A stretch of 64,000 bases of DNA from Astragalus membranaceus (Eukaryota > Streptophyta > Magnoliopsida > Fabales > Fabaceae), in contig CM076848.1 of assembly GCA_039519185.1 (NCBI GenBank), forward strand, positions 190,284,003-190,348,002, written 5' to 3'. Both the position numbers and the translations under genes were made by a program. Of the stretch, positions 1 to 10,206 are shown piece after piece. The number at the start of each line of letters is the position of its first letter. Position 1 is the first letter of the stretch. The notes under the pieces are model-generated. The model saw nothing but the letters and a program-made list of their open reading frames with translations, was not told the DNA's origin and searched no databases.

Positions 1-118
1 GACCAGAGATGAATGCCGCCATCCATGCATTAGCAGCTTCTCGCAATTTCTTCAATCCCAACATGATCGAAGGTGGACCTGCCTATCCTCAACCAGATAA
101 GAAGATTCTTCATCTTGG
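1..118 (+). CDS. Partial exon of an unrecognised protein-coding gene (3' part of exon plus donor site)
   Basis: The only frame free of stops begins at base 3 and reads through 38 codons to a strong donor site, G followed by GTAAGT, at 118/119. The peptide contains MNAAIHALAASRNFFNPNM and ends near DKKILHLG. The other two + frames stop early, which supports real coding sequence cut by the window edge. I do not recognise the family. No continuation exon is evident in the next 2 kb, where AT-rich spacer and then a transposon follow, so either the intron is long and interrupted or the gene is a fragment. Strand and reading frame are fairly secure; function is unknown. Confidence 0.45.
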
Positions 119-252
119 GTAAGTAACCCTAATTAATTACGTACTATACAACAAATTATTTCAAAAAATATACGACATTAATTTTTGTAGTTGTCACCTC
201 TATTCTACTCTTTTTTTTTTCCTGATGTTTGGCTTTTGCTTATACAGGTGAT

Positions 253-254
<2 letters not shown>

Positions 255-286
<32 letters not shown>
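255..286. repeat. (AT)n microsatellite
   Basis: Uninterrupted AT dinucleotides just downstream of the first donor site. Confidence 0.95.
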
Positions 287-290
<4 letters not shown>

Positions 291-1908
291 TAGCATTCGC
301 TATGTGACTATATATCTATTCAATAATCTAATAATTGGTTTTTTACGGAACAACTATCTAGTGGCTAAAGATTAATGCTTATTAATTAGCCCAAGTGGTC
401 ATCAATTACGTCTTTAACTTTTTCTTTATATCTATGTGTACGTTTGGCGTGGCGATGATTGTATGATATTATTATGACAACATGTGTTTTCAAAAACAAG
501 TTATATATGTATGATGTGATTGAGCTAGTTTTATGGCGTAATAAGAACAACAAAATTTCTAATCCGCTTACAAAATATATGTTAGGGTGTGTTTGTGACT
601 TTGGAGGGGAGAAAATGGTATGAGACTAATATGTAAAAAAATTATATAGTGATGGAGAGAAAAGTTATCCCCGTCTTCTAGTTTATTTTTTGAGCTCCTC
701 CAAAATCTCTGAAATTTGGAGGGTTTTGAAGAGCTCAAACAATAAACTAGGTAAAGAATTTACATTATTAATCTCATGTCTTCCCTTCCCCTTAGTAAAG
801 TAAAAGGGCAAAAGGCACAAAACCACCACCCCTAACACCCACCCGATCAACACACACTTGAAGCAACTTCATATAGAAATACATTTTAAAGGTCAATGTG
901 TGGGTAAAGACAAATCAATAAACCACCACCAAAACAATAATTTAATACGCTAGCTCTATTAATTTCACAATCAAATCAACTCCTTACTAAAGAAGATACA
1001 ATCATTTCTCAACTTCTCCCCACAAAACATGTTAAATTAGAGCTTAGAACCCAAACTCCAAGGTGTTCGTAGGCACAAATTAGGGAGTACAACATACTAG
1101 GTTTTCTTCCACCTTGTGAAAGGGAAACCTCTCCTATCCTAACATCTGGATATATAACTCACCACGATATATATAATCACCCAAATTAAGTAAATAATGT
1201 TCTCCTCCATTAATTTAAAGAGTACGTATTTCCCAACAACACATATCGATCATGCCAGAAAGAGATAGATCTCTCATTAGGGCATATCTAGTGAGAATGG
1301 TATTTTTATGTGAGAGTGAGAGGATGATTAATTTATGCCAGAAAGAGATATGAATTGTTAGAGGTTTAATTATGTTCAAATTAAATTCAATGCCGCTTTG
1401 ATTAATATTTACGAATAGGAAAAAAAGACACGTGACCCTTTTATTGGCCATTTTAATCTCAGCCATTTGAGAATGATCTCTCACTCAAATGTTATTAATA
1501 TTCCTCTATATGTTCTTGTATCTAAGCAGTGGAGAGGACTATTGAGAGCAAGGTCACAGCAGTGAAGCTCGGTAAGGAGTGTGATTCAATGGCCAATCAT
1601 GTAGTGGTTATATATGACCCTAGTTATTTATTTAGTTATGTTATCTGATGTACTATTAAAGGGATTTTAAACAGCGAACGTATTTGTATTTTGTTTCTCG
1701 CATGCCAACTTTAAGATTTTTATTTTCTCGTATTTCCGCATAATGACTATTATTGGTCGTGCAATGCTTTTAAGTATCTTTTGTATAAAGACTTTTTTTT
1801 TGACAAAGTCTTTTGTATGTATATATATTTTATCTTTCGAACTCATTAGGATGCCATAGAGTACAAATAAACCGTAGGATTCCAAAACCAATTTGAGTAC
1901 TTAATATA

Positions 1909-1910
<2 letters not shown>
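287..1910. other. AT-rich spacer without a gene
   Basis: No open frame here resembles a protein and none has splice context. The one structured stretch is an imperfect inverted repeat at 678-750, annotated separately. A GGGTGTGTTTG-type start at about 592 resembles the end of a small inverted-repeat element such as that at 57791, but no matching opposite end is seen. Confidence 0.6.
678..750. repeat. Imperfect inverted repeat (hairpin)
   Basis: CTAGTTTATT and GAGCTC on the left are matched by GAGCTC and AATAAACTAG on the right, with a CTCCAAA/TTTGGAG pair inside. It is probably the core of a decayed miniature element. Confidence 0.6.

Positions 1911-1979
<69 letters not shown>
1911..1979. 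repeat. (AT)n microsatellite, about 34 units
   Basis: Uninterrupted AT repeat close to the 5' end of the CACTA element at 2094. Reading frames across it are artefacts made of alternating Tyr and Ile. Confidence 0.98.
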
Positions 1980-1982
<3 letters not shown>

Positions 1983-2129
1983 GTAAAATGTGTAGTGTGC
2001 GAGCATACACCCAACCAACGAGTAATAAAGTATAAATAGAGATTGTTCTTAATTAGAAGGATTGGTTAAGTTCTTTTCAGAAGTTTAAGCTAACACTAGT
2101 GCAAAAATGACATTAGAATTAGACATTTA

Positions 2130-2405
2130 AAGTCAGCGTCCAGATGCCTGACTACATAGGTAGACACGGTGGCAAACTTGTAAATAAGTGGCAAAACTCG
2201 TGAGTATTAAAGTCAAGCGGATACACGCCTGACGTCTAAAGTGAAGAAATAGGGAAAAAATAAGACTTTAGAAGTCAGGCGTGTAAGCGCCTGACTACAT
2301 AAGTGACACGGTGGCAAACTTGTAATTAGGGGTGAATTTTTTTTCTTCTGTTCTAATACTTTAGACGTCATGCTTCTATTCGCGCTTGACCTCTAAAGTC
2401 CAAAA
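2130..2405. repeat. Left subterminal repeats of CACTA element 1
   Basis: Several copies of a motif around TTTAAAGTCAG(G)CG and its complement alternate here, and GACACGGTGGCAAACTTGTAA occurs twice (about 2163 and 2307). The same motif family fills the right end, in the order expected for CACTA subterminal regions. Confidence 0.8.
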
Positions 2406-2429
2406 ATAGAAAAAAAATAAAATCTCTCA

Positions 2430-2770
2430 GAGCCTCTCACTCTCATTCTCAAACATTCACTCTCACAATCTCACAATCTCACGAACACTCCTCTCCTCTC
2501 CTCTCCATTCTCACTCTCACGGAACCCTAATCCTTCATCTTCTCTCTGATCCTTCATCACTACAGAGAACTCAGAACTCCTCTCCCTCACCGTTTCCTCT
2601 CCCTCACGCACGCCTTCTCACTCTCAGAGATCACCGTTTCTTCTCCCTCACCGTTTCCTCCCCACCGTTTCCTCTCCCTCACCGTTTCCTCTCCCTCACG
2701 CACGTCGTTCTCACCGTTTCCTCTCCCTCACGCACGTCGTTCTCACCGTTTCCTCTCCCTCATGCCGTTC
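2430..2770. repeat. CT-rich leader with ACCGTTTCCTCTCCCTCA minisatellite
   Basis: The stretch is dominated by CTCTC and by a repeated unit containing ACCGTTTCCTCTCCCTCACG (several copies between about 2588 and 2765). It looks like a 5' untranslated leader. It is followed by an ATG at 2762 opening a Ser/Leu/Pro-rich frame of 28 codons that reaches a plausible donor at 2847/2848. It could be the promoter-proximal part of a chimeric transcript of the element; no host gene is recognised. Confidence 0.5.
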
Positions 2771-3029
2771 TCACCGTCGGCGTCGCTGTTGCTGTTGCCG
2801 TTGCCGTCGCCGTTCTCAGCGAAGGTCTCTTCCAACAGAACGAACAGGTATAATACTTCTTCCTTCTCAAAACTCTTCTCTGCTTCTCACAGTTGAAAAC
2901 CCTAATAATTTTTAAACACTGATTTAACCTTTTTCAGTTTCGGTTTCGGTTTTGCTACGAACACAAAACCCTAACCTTGTGAATCTTGATTCTGATTGCA
3001 GATCTACGAAGATCTGCTTGTGGAGAGGT

Positions 3030-3258
3030 GATTTGCAAGTTTGCTGCATTGCCATGGAGATTAGGCCGTCAAAGTGTTCTCACTGCTCTTAAAGATTCCC
3101 TCTGTCGACTAGGAATGACTTCAGTGGATCTATATCAGCTTCATTGGTTTGTATTTTATGAGCTTTTTTTTAATGATTTTAGATTTTATTGAAGAATGAG
3201 TTTTTGATTAGGTAATGTACTGTTTTTCAGGCCTGGAGTGTGGGGAAATGAAGGTTGT
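3030..3258 (+). pseudogene. Captured fragment of a plastid-type aldo-keto reductase gene
   Basis: A frame ending at a donor at 3146/3147 encodes KFAALPWRLGRQSV followed by the motif DLYQLHW, and the next exon from 3231 gives PGVWGNEG. This matches the interior of the plant aldo-keto reductase group typified by Arabidopsis At1g06690. The split Trp codon is spliced correctly across an 84-bp intron, so genomic DNA was captured rather than an mRNA copy. The N-terminal barrel, the catalytic Tyr region before it and all sequence after the WGNEG motif are missing, so no enzyme can be made. The fragment lies at the 5' end of the row of captured genes in CACTA element 1. Confidence 0.8.
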
Positions 3259-3558
3259 CTAATCATTGAAGAATGCAACAGCTACTAGTATTGTTTTACT
3301 AATAATGTTTGAATTCACTAATATTGCCTAACATGTTTGAATGCAACAGCTACTAGTATTGAAGAACACAAAACCCTAACATGTTTGAATTCACTAATAA
3401 TGCCTAGCTACTAGTATTGTTTTATATATGCAACATGTTTCCTCGTTGACTGACTTATTCTTTGTGTCTTTTTATACTCTGACTTTTGTAGTTGGATGTT
3501 GCAAACTTGAAACAGCACCAACCACACAAGTCAAGCTCAGTGAAGTAGTAGACCAATA

Positions 3559-4453
3559 ATGGAGTATACATCATTACAAGCAACAACTATTGTTATTCAA
3601 TCAGGATTGAGAGCATTAGCAGCAAGAAATGAATTTAGGCACAGAAGAAGAACAAAGGCTTCAATTAAAATTCAGGTAAAAACATCTTTAGAAGAAATAC
3701 CTATAACACCAGCATAGATAATGACATACATTATGAAATAATTTGGAATCCAAAATACGTTTGCTCATTGAAAAGTTCATCTAAAGTATCATCAATAAAA
3801 ATTTGAAGCTTTAGATATAATCATGCAAAACATGAAATTACATTACGTCTATTTTACATTGATAATTTTATCTTTTGGAATGGAGGAGAGCTCAAGCTCT
3901 TTGTTCTTACAAAAAGCACAAGATAGCAACTCTTGCACTTCAATGTCTCTGGAGAGCTAAAGTAGCACAGAAAGAGCTGAAAATGCTTCAGATTGTGAGT
4001 CTCACTTCTCTGTATCATTTTTTCGAATTTATGTCATTTCTTTTAGAATAACTATGAGAAAGAAAAATGATTGAAAAGTAGAGGTATGATAACAGTTTGT
4101 AAGTTGTTGTGTAGGCTGCAAGAGATACTGGGGCACTTAAGGAAGCAAAAGACAAGTTGGAGAAACGCGTTGAGGAGCTTACATGGAGACTTGATATTGA
4201 AAAACACATGAGGGTAAGGACTCTAGACTAGTTCTCCATGCATGATACACACTATATAGTTTCAGCTAAATGGTTAATTCCAGTAAATTCAAGTTTAATA
4301 TTTTCATTCCAAATAAGTTTCTTTTTTTTACATTTTTCAATCAATGATAGGAAAAACATTGGTTCATTCAGACAACATTTTATGCACTCCATCTAATCAA
4401 GAAACAATAACATGCAGGTTGACCTTGAAGAAGCTAAGGGACAAGAGATTTAA
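3559..4453 (+). pseudogene. Captured fragment of a class XI myosin heavy-chain gene (IQ motifs and start of coiled coil)
   Basis: Four exons are visible: about 3559-3675, about 3884-3992, 4115-4213 and 4418-4453. They encode IQ-type calmodulin-binding segments (GLRALAARNEFRHRR, then LQCLWRAKVAQKELKML) and the beginning of the myosin XI coiled coil (AARDTGALKEAKDKLEKRVE, then WRLDIEKHMR and VDLEEAKGQE). Donor and acceptor signals are mostly retained. The motor domain and cargo-binding tail are absent. The last exon runs into a TAA at 4451-4453 where the parent protein continues, so the copy is dead. Plant myosin XI moves organelles along actin; this piece cannot. Confidence 0.85.
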
Positions 4454-4480
4454 AGTCTTTGTTTAGTTGAATGATTGCAG

Positions 4481-4573
4481 AGTCTCAATGCCAAAACTGG
4501 TCTATTTAGCAAACGAATGAAGATCATCCACCAGGATCCCATGCTTCAAGCACAAAGAGTGGCTGCTATTAAG
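4481..4573 (+). pseudogene. Captured exon of an unrecognised plant gene
   Basis: A 31-codon open segment lies between a clear acceptor (TTGCAG at 4475-4480) and a donor (AAG followed by GTTTAA). It encodes SLNAKTGLFSKRMKIIHQDP and then a Gln/Ala-rich stretch. Exon-like boundaries inside the row of captured genes suggest a sixth donor gene. The sequence faintly recalls a plant protein family with NUMOD3-like repeats, but I cannot confirm this. Confidence 0.4.
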
Positions 4574-4721
4574 GTTTAAAATGCGATAATTTTTATTTCC
4601 TTTGAAAGTTAAGATATTTTGAGGTATTGGAAATTATAGTAGACTTGATTTGATCGTAATATCTATTAAAGAAAACAAAACTCCAAAATAATTCTTTTGT
4701 GTTTATTTTTACTGTGACATG

Positions 4722-4930
4722 CAAGCTTTTCCAAATCTATAGTTTGCATTAGGAAGACGCTTCACCAAATCATCTACTAATTCGCTTGCACCCTTGTTAA
4801 AGCTAAGAGCAAGCTTGTTTGCTTTTTCTCTACAATTCCCAGTTGTAGTAAGCACCCTTTGAAGTGGAATGCAGCCCATTGTACCCAGCCCCAAAACCAT
4901 CAATTGCCTTCCTCCTAAACTATGAAGTAC
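4722..4930 (-). pseudogene. Captured exon of a GDSL esterase/lipase gene, reverse orientation
   Basis: On the - strand an exon starts after a good acceptor (pyrimidine tract, then AG at 4931-4932). It encodes the GDSL-lipase block III region: LHSLGGRQLMVLGLGTMGC followed by IPLQ and a stretch ending LPNANYRFG. In intact enzymes this lies between the nucleophile Ser block and the catalytic Asp/His block, so no catalytic residue except the block III Gly region is included. The reverse orientation relative to its neighbours shows that the CACTA element gathered its fragments in separate events. The reading frame stops soon after the homology ends. Confidence 0.85.
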
Positions 4931-5367
4931 CTGAACACAAAAAAAAAAGACATACATAATTCAAAATATTTTTATTGTTGGATACTCGAATGCAAAATAT
5001 AGATAATAATCATAATTGTTTGACAGTAAACTCCTTCTGTTTATTCACGTAAAGATACAGTAAGTATTGAAGTTTTTCCTTCATTGTTGTAGATGTTCAA
5101 TGTTTTTTGTGATTTACCTTGGAATTTCAGCCAACATTTCATTTTTTTTCTCACTATTTACCTTGGAATTGCATTAACTGATATACATCTCCTGTGTGGG
5201 GGAAGTCCCAGCACTTGCTGTAACTACTTACTGGTATGATAACTTCTCTTTCTTATGTGAATCTGATGCTTTTTTTGGATGTCTCTTAGAAATATAAACT
5301 TATTCTCCTTCACTCCCTCAACACAATTTCCTTCATTTCCTCTCCTCATCATTCTCCTTCTCCCAAA

Positions 5368-7440
5368 ATGTGTACCTCTAAGACCAAAGTAACTGTAGGA
5401 ATAGAATCCTCCACCACCACAAACACTATCACCACAGTGGCTAGAATCAATGGAAGACCAGTACTTCAACCAACTTGTAACAGAGTTCCAAATCTTGAAA
5501 GAAAAAAGTCTAAGAGTTTTAAAGAAGGGTCTTCTTGTGGTGCTATTGAAGCTTCATTGAGTTATTCTTCTTCCTTGATTACTGACTCTCCAGGGAGTAT
5601 AGCTGCAGTTAGAAGGGAACAGGTTGCACTCCAACAAGCACAGAGAAAAATGAAGATTGCTCATTATGGTAGATCAAAGTCTGCTAAATTTGATAGAGTT
5701 GTTCCTATTGACACTTCAAATACTCTTGTGGCAAAGACTTGTGATGAGGAGAAGAGATGCAGCTTTATTACATCCAATTTAGGTAAATATTATAATACAA
5801 ATTCTTATATAGTCCCTCTCCACCCATTTATAAGCAAAAAATGCAGTTTTAGGTTTATTGAGTAACTGAACTATCTATCTGGTTTTACTCTATTATCTTA
5901 AAACTGCATTTTTTACTTATAAATAGGTCTTTTTTACAATTAGTGCAGTTGTGCTTTATCTAATAACAAAATGTGTTGTTTCTTTTTATGAATAGATCCT
6001 ATCTATATTTCTTATCATGATGAAGAATGGGGCGTTCCAGTTCATGATGACAAGTAAGCATGACTGCGATTAAAAATCACGCAGACACAAATTACACCAA
6101 ATATATATAAATTCGCTGAGACAAATGATTAAGACTGACAAAAACTCAATGTTGTTTATACAGGAGGTTATTTGAACTTCTAATTTTAAGTGGTGCTCAA
6201 GTTGGATCTGATTGGACATCAACCTTGAAGAAACGCCTAGATTTCAGGTTGGATTCTACTAAAAGTCATTAATATACATAATGCATATGCATTTTCATTT
6301 GTTTTGATCGAGGGAAGTAACAATTTATAATTATGTGCACTGCAGGGCTGCATTTGCAGAATTTGATGCAAAAACTGTAGCCAACTTGACAGATAAGCAA
6401 ATGATGTCTATTAGTTCTGAATATGGTATTGATATGAGCAAAGTTCGAGGAGTTGTGGACAATAAAATGTTCCTTTATGGCTGTACATGCAGTGAAGCAG
6501 ATGAGATCTACAAAATATGCAGTGTGATAGGTAGTCCAACCACCGAATCTTGGGCAGATGGACTCAAACTTGCTAAGGATATGAATTATCAGTTTCCACA
6601 GGTTAGCTTTTCTAAATTAGGACATTGCTATTTCCTGTTTTCAGCTTTGGGGGTACTTGTTGCTAATTGATGTTCTAGCTGTGATGTGTGGCAAATTGAG
6701 CATTCTACTAATCTACTCTGTCTTTGTTGTGCTGGACCCTTACACAGTTACACTTAGATGTTGTCTGTTGAAATTATCTATTTTAGATGGGTACTGTCCT
6801 CTACTAAATACTGTATGCCATATGTTTATTACTACAGCTTGCTAGTGTAGATCTCTCGGTACTGATTCCATCCAGAAGTGATGATGCAATCAACCTTATC
6901 ACAGTGAGTAGTTTTGCTTTTATTGCATAAAAGTTTAGTTCTGGCTTCATTTTTTAACTAAAAGCGTGCCATGTGTGTTCTTTCTTTGATTATTTCTTTT
7001 CTATACGTGTAGTCACTTTGTTCATGGGATCCCTACAAGAGACCTACAGCAGCAGAGGCCCTTCAGCACCCTTTTTCCAGGTTTTCTTTTGACTATTTCA
7101 TACTGTACGTGAATCTGTTCTTTTTATAAAAAAGAAGTATTTTTTTGTACGCAAAACTATATTTTTGTTCCTGTAAGCAGGTTTTTGACTATTATTATTC
7201 AAAATAATTTGTAGAGTTGCTTTTACATCCCTCCGTCGCTTCGTACGAGAGCAGTAACCAGAACTCCTCCATTTGGTCTGTAATTTTATTTATGTTTGTT
7301 GCTAAGGACTTGCTATGGTTCAATTGGAGGGGATACTAAACTCCTAATTTTCTTTTTTGTTGCAGCTACAACCAGGGGGGTGGTGGATCAAGAGACACTC
7401 TGGTATTTATGGCTAAACATGATCCAATTGATTATGGCTA
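5368..7440 (+). pseudogene. Chimeric gene: DNA-3-methyladenine glycosylase I 5' half fused to a CDKF/MHK-type protein kinase 3' half
   Basis: Exons 5368-5782, 5996-6053, 6164-6247 and 6346-6601 have consistent phases. They begin with an ATG typical of the plant TAG family (MCTSKTKVTVGIE), then ARINGRPVLQPTCNRVP, ERKKSKSFKEG, GSIAAVRREQ, YHDEEWGVPVHDDK and LSGAQVGSDWTSTLKKR. Inside the fourth exon, near 6465, the frame passes without a stop from the glycosylase (GIDMSKVRGVVDN) into kinase C-lobe sequence (SEADEIYKICSVIGSPTTES). Kinase exons 6838-6903 and 7013-7080 follow (SRSDDAINLIT, then WDPYKRPTAAEALQHPF). A base is missing from the T-run near 7074, so the last kinase part (CFYIPPSLRTR at about 7218) is out of frame. 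The glycosylase lacks its C-terminal catalytic part and the kinase lacks its N-lobe and catalytic loop, so neither activity is expected. The 5' end and its own upstream sequence are retained, so transcription is possible. Confidence 0.85.
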
Positions 7441-7498
7441 TACTAGTACTATGTGTCAGTTCATGTATTTATGGCTAAACATGATCCAATTGATTAGC
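7401..7498. repeat. Short direct repeat of about 31 bp
   Basis: TATTTATGGCTAAACATGAT and the following CCAATTGATTA occur at about 7403 and again at about 7466, at the 3' end of the captured kinase fragment. It may mark a capture junction. Confidence 0.75.
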
Positions 7499-7941
7499 TC
7501 GTCTTAGAATGTCTAGAAAATTTCATAGAATACCATCATTCTATCTTTTGATATTTTAATATATCTCAGATAATCTCTTAGGACTTCGGAGTTGTTTCCA
7601 TTCGGTTTCCTGTTTTGTTAGAATTAAGAGTTTAGTATTCCTATGAATAAGGGTTAATATTGTATGTTTGGTATCACTCTGTTATACACCAGAATATAGG
7701 TTAGAACGTCCATGAACAACTTTGTTCATACTTCATAGCTGAAGTTTACTGGAAGTTGTTTATATGATGTATTTCAGTTAATGCCTCTCTGTTTCTTCAA
7801 CACTCTTTACATGAGTTATACAAACTTCAACGCACTGTCTTACTTTCTTGTTACCTTTTCTTTTCTGTTCCTTAATTTCTGTTGAATGGAATTCTTTAGG
7901 GAATAAGATGATAATTATTTATGACCTGAGCACTGATATAT

Positions 7942-8013
7942 GACTCCATGGCCTAATGGATAAGGCGCTGGTCTACGGAACCAGAGATCTGGGTTCGATC
8001 CCCAGTGGAGTCG
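7942..8013 (+). tRNA. tRNA-Arg (anticodon ACG)
   Basis: A 72-nt cloverleaf folds cleanly. The acceptor stem is GACTCCA with TGGAGTC (8006-8012), followed by discriminator G. The D arm is GCC/GGC, the anticodon stem CTGGT with ACCAG, the loop CTACGGA with ACG at 7975-7977, and the T stem CTGGG/CCCAG with loop TTCGATC. The internal promoter boxes (TGGCCTAATGG and GGTTCGATCC) are intact, so RNA polymerase III could transcribe it. It decodes CGU-type arginine codons after A-to-I editing. Unusually it lies inside CACTA element 1, between the kinase fragment and the right subterminal repeats, so it was captured together with host gene pieces. It is an apparently functional tRNA rather than a degraded SINE head. 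Confidence 0.92.
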
Positions 8014-8071
8014 CTTCTACGGAACGAAAATTTGTATAACCAGGGTGTATAGATTAAACCAAAATTTGAAG

Positions 8072-8580
8072 AAAAAAAAAACTTTTAAAGTCAGGCAAGA
8101 ATAAAAGCTTGACTTTAAATCATACTTACGAAGTCAGGCAATAATTAATGCTTGACTTCGTAAGTATGATTTAAAGTCAAGCAGTAATAAAAGCTTGACC
8201 TTAAATCATACATACGAAGTCAGGCAAGAATAAATGCTTGACTTTAAATCATACTTACGAAGTCAGGCAATAATTAATGCTTGACTTCGTAAGTATGATT
8301 TAAAGTCAAGCAATAATAAAAGCTTGACCTTAAATCATACATACGAAGTCAGGCAAGAATAAATGCTTGACTTTAAATCATACTTACGAAGTCAGGCAAG
8401 AATAAATGTTTGACTTTAAAACATACTTACGAAGTCAGGCGCAATAAATGCTTGACCTTAAATCATACATACGAAGTCAGGCTATCGCTTGACTTTAAAA
8501 CTCCAGACATACAAAGTCGACTTAATAAAAGTCAAGCGCCCGCCTGACTTTAAATCTCATTTTCGCCTGACTTTAAATCC
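8072..8580. repeat. Right subterminal repeat array of CACTA element 1
   Basis: About ten alternating copies of AAGTCAGGC and GCTTGACTTTAAATCATAC are arranged as direct and inverted units with a period near 60 bp and higher-order near-identical blocks of about 125 bp. The inverted order would let the single strand form strong hairpins. The motif also occurs in the left subterminal region. Confidence 0.88.
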
Positions 8581-8596
8581 CTTTTTTGCACTAGTG

Positions 8597-8962
<366 letters not shown>

Positions 8963-10013
8963 CAGGGCCGTCCCAAACAATTTGGAGGCCCTGTTCAAGT
9001 TTAAAAAACTGGGCCCTTAATATACTTTTAGGCCATCACTTTTCCCATACCCCTCCCTACTCACCCCACACCCACAAACCCCCTGAAACCCAAAAATCCC
9101 CCTAACTCAAAAAAACTCTTTCTCCCTCTCAAACCCCTCACACCCACCAAAAAACACACCCAGCCGAAACCCTCTCCCTCACCCTCTTCGACTTCTACCT
9201 CTCCCAAACCCACTCAATCTTCGATTTTAACCTTCAAACTCATTTTCGGAACACAAGGTACTCCCTCCCTTACTTTCCTGCGTTAATCCTCTAAAACAGG
9301 AAAAAAGGTGTGTGTGCCAAAAAATACACCTTCGGTTGCCCATAACCGAATTATTTCGGTTTCCCGTAACTGAATCGGCAAAAAATGTGCGTTTCATTAA
9401 TGACCTTTTGGTTATTTCGCAAGGTTTGAGGGTGTGAGGTGAGTAGGGAGGGATGTGGGAAAAACATGGGCCTACTTTTATCTAATGAGTCACCAAAATC
9501 TCAAACTACTTTATTTACATTTTAAATAACAACTCAATACAACTTTTTTTGACCAAGACTCAATACAACTTTAAAGTTGGTATAACTAGTGCATTTAGTT
9601 TCTCTTTATAAGAAAAAGTGTATATTTTTATTAAATATAAAAGAATATAATGGCCATGGAGAGTACCAAAAATCAGTACAATGCTTTCCTAAAAAAAGAG
9701 TTTATGCGGCCGTTTGTTTTTATATTGAAATGAAAGGTAATGTATAAAAATATTTGCAATTATCTGCTAAGCATCCGTGGCGCAATGGTATTGAGCAGTG
9801 CATGGTGGACAAAATAAATTGCAGAAATATATTGCATTTTAGGACCATCCACCTTAAATGGAGTTAGAAAGGAGTATTAATTCCACAAACAAAGAGAAAA
9901 ATAATAATACTAAGATTCAAAAAAAACAAATGAATAATACTAAAATTTGTGTACATTTTCTTGCTATACTACTAAATTTGAATCAATTAACTTTGTTATA
10001 AAGTAGTCTAAAT

Positions 10014-10078
10014 AGCGTAGTGGTAATCTTAGGCAATTTTGGCCTCAGGAACCCAAGTTCGATCCTCGCTTACGCATT
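10014..10078 (+). repeat. tRNA-like segment (SINE head) inside the hAT element
   Basis: TAGCGTAGTGGTAA resembles an A box and AAGTTCGATCC a B box, about 40 bp apart and followed by AT-rich sequence. The stems do not pair well enough for a tRNA, so this is probably a SINE or tRNA-derived fossil. Confidence 0.45.
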
Positions 10079-10128
10079 TTAATAAAAATTTTGGTAAACT
10101 GAATTTTGTTGCAAAAATATAAAAAAGG

Positions 10129-10206
10129 ACTTGTCGGGATCGAACCGGCAAGCTTGTTGATGGAGTAAAACCATGCGGACCAATACGCCGGGAGAGTAGA
10201 TACATA
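10129..10206 (-). repeat. Second tRNA-like segment, opposite orientation
   Basis: On the - strand GGTTCGATCCCG resembles a B box, preceded by a degenerate A-box region and flanked by GGACTTGTC at one side. It does not form a full cloverleaf. Confidence 0.35.

Larger units (their letters stand above)
2094..8596. mobile_element. Non-autonomous gene-capturing CACTA transposon (Pack-CACTA)
   Basis: The element starts with CACTAGTGCAAAAA and ends with TTTTTGCACTAGTG, and is flanked on both sides by the 3-bp target duplication TAA (2091-2093 and 8597-8599). CACTA ends and 3-bp duplications define the En/Spm superfamily. Both ends carry arrays of short direct and inverted subterminal repeats built on AAGTCAGGC and GCTTGACTTTAAA, the usual binding sites for CACTA proteins. 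No transposase frame is present. The interior instead holds pieces of at least six unrelated host genes, several with their introns, and a tRNA gene. The element must depend on an autonomous relative. The 19 kb CACTA at 12792 has different subterminal repeats and is probably not its partner. The intact ends and perfect target duplication suggest a fairly recent insertion. Confidence 0.93.

Noticed and set aside
1830..2018. Frame made of alternating Tyr and Ile
   Set aside because: Translation of an AT microsatellite; the same applies at 8685-8888.
3002..3146. Joining the leader exon 2762-2847 to the aldo-keto reductase fragment as a working gene
   Set aside because: Using the acceptor at 3000-3001 the phase is wrong for the reductase frame and a stop follows, so no continuous product results.
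8072..8580. CRISPR-like regular repeats
   Set aside because: Units are inverted as well as direct, vary in sequence, have no unique spacers and sit at a CACTA end in a plant genome.
9776..9812. tRNA-like GCATCCGTGGCGCAATGGTA
   Set aside because: It resembles an A box but no B box or stems follow within tRNA distance.
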